From Enterococcus faecalis_A (GTDB lineage: Bacteria; Bacillota; Bacilli; Lactobacillales; Enterococcaceae): a stretch of 12,452 nt of DNA. Shown one piece after another: positions 12,204 to 12,452 of the stretch (position 1 is its first letter; every line of letters begins with the position of its first letter). Made by a program: the position numbers and the translations under genes. The stretch spans positions 1 through 12,452 of the forward strand of contig JBPDWA010000010.1 in NCBI GenBank assembly GCA_051295955.1, given 5' to 3'. The notes under the pieces were generated by a model, which searched no databases, was not told the DNA's origin, and saw only the letters and a program-made list of their open reading frames with translations.

Positions 12204-12452
12204 ATGCCACGAACCGGAGACAATATTTACAAACGCAAAGATGGCCGTTGGGAAGGCCGCTACCCGATTGGTCGAAAAGAAAATGGCCGTCTACACTATG
12301 GCTATATTTATGGGAAAACCTGCATAGAAGTTAGAAAGCAGCTGCTCCCCTTGCGAAAAAAAGCCGCACAATCCGCCCATTTCCAGAAGGTTGGAACGAT
12401 GACGTATCAAGCGTGGATTCATCAATGGTTGGGCACTGTCCGGGAAACACTC
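12204..12452 (+). CDS. int: Site-specific tyrosine-type integrase, N-terminal part (runs off the window)
   Basis: The 83 residues present start MPRTGDNIYKRKDGRWEGRY, followed by an ENGR-YGYIYGKT segment. This is the AP2-like arm-type DNA-binding domain of Gram-positive phage and transposon integrases (about residues 5-45). From about 66 the core-binding, SAM-like domain begins (MTYQAWIHQWLGTVRETL). The catalytic domain lies beyond the window, so activity cannot be judged. AAAGGAA (12186-12192) lies 11 nt before the ATG. Directly upstream stand two CCGTCAA repeats and a long hairpin. Its presence suggests that an integrated element lies to the right or that the window crosses an element end. 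Confidence 0.9.
   Translation, partial: MPRTGDNIYKRKDGRWEGRYPIGRKENGRLHYGYIYGKTCIEVRKQLLPLRKKAAQSAHFQKVGTMTYQAWIHQWLGTVRETL

Noticed and set aside
1..12452. CRISPR array, tRNA or rRNA genes
   Set aside because: The only regular direct repeats are inside the adhesin coding sequence. No cloverleaf-like or rRNA-like segment was noticed, though a covariance search was not possible.

Overview
The window looks like chromosomal accessory DNA from a low-GC Firmicute, most likely Enterococcus. The evidence is a WxL/DUF916 cell-surface cluster, a PemI/PemK-type toxin locus, IS3- and IS6-type insertion sequence debris, AGGAG-type ribosome binding sites and a Gram-positive type phage/transposon integrase. 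The genus is inferred from gene content; no ribosomal or housekeeping gene is present to fix it.

Layout. (1) 209-4285 is a complete csc-type (cell-surface complex) cluster in one direction: a large WxL protein with BspA/DUF285 repeats, a small sortase-anchored protein, a small WxL protein and, after a hairpin, a DUF916-DUF3324 membrane protein that should hold the WxL proteins at the wall. A strong terminator at 4351-4390 closes it. (2) 4720-5339 is a toxin-antitoxin module whose PemK/MazF toxin is intact but whose antitoxin frame is cut by a nonsense codon. (3) 5406-6554 is a decayed IS3-family element on the minus strand. (4) 6751-7473 is an intact TraX-family membrane protein gene. A decayed IS6-family transposase end follows (7574-7813). 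Two related 79-bp segments, which look like relics of minus-strand coding sequence, lie on either side of traX. (5) 8217-10797 is an AT-rich, same-strand run of four genes: a secreted protein with WxL-like features, a membrane-tethered beta-type protein, a membrane-anchored protein with an InlB/Flg_new-type repeat, and a Crp/Fnr-type regulator. I do not recognise this set as a named system, and it is the best candidate for something undescribed. (6) 10798-11776 holds broken genes: a twice-frameshifted minus-strand gene and the C-terminal end of an Ig-domain surface protein with three in-frame stops. (7) 11865-12452 holds a terminator, a possible 39-residue minus-strand gene with its own promoter, and the start of a tyrosine-type integrase gene running off the window.

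How the parts fit. The window reads as a surface-display island: two separate sets of exported proteins, one regulator, and much mobile-element wreckage. An identical 13-bp-period pair of CCGTCAA repeats occurs before the first gene (93-112) and before the integrase (12159-12178). The two pairs may be integrase-related or regulatory sites and may mark related junctions. All functional calls come from reading the sequence; no database search was possible.
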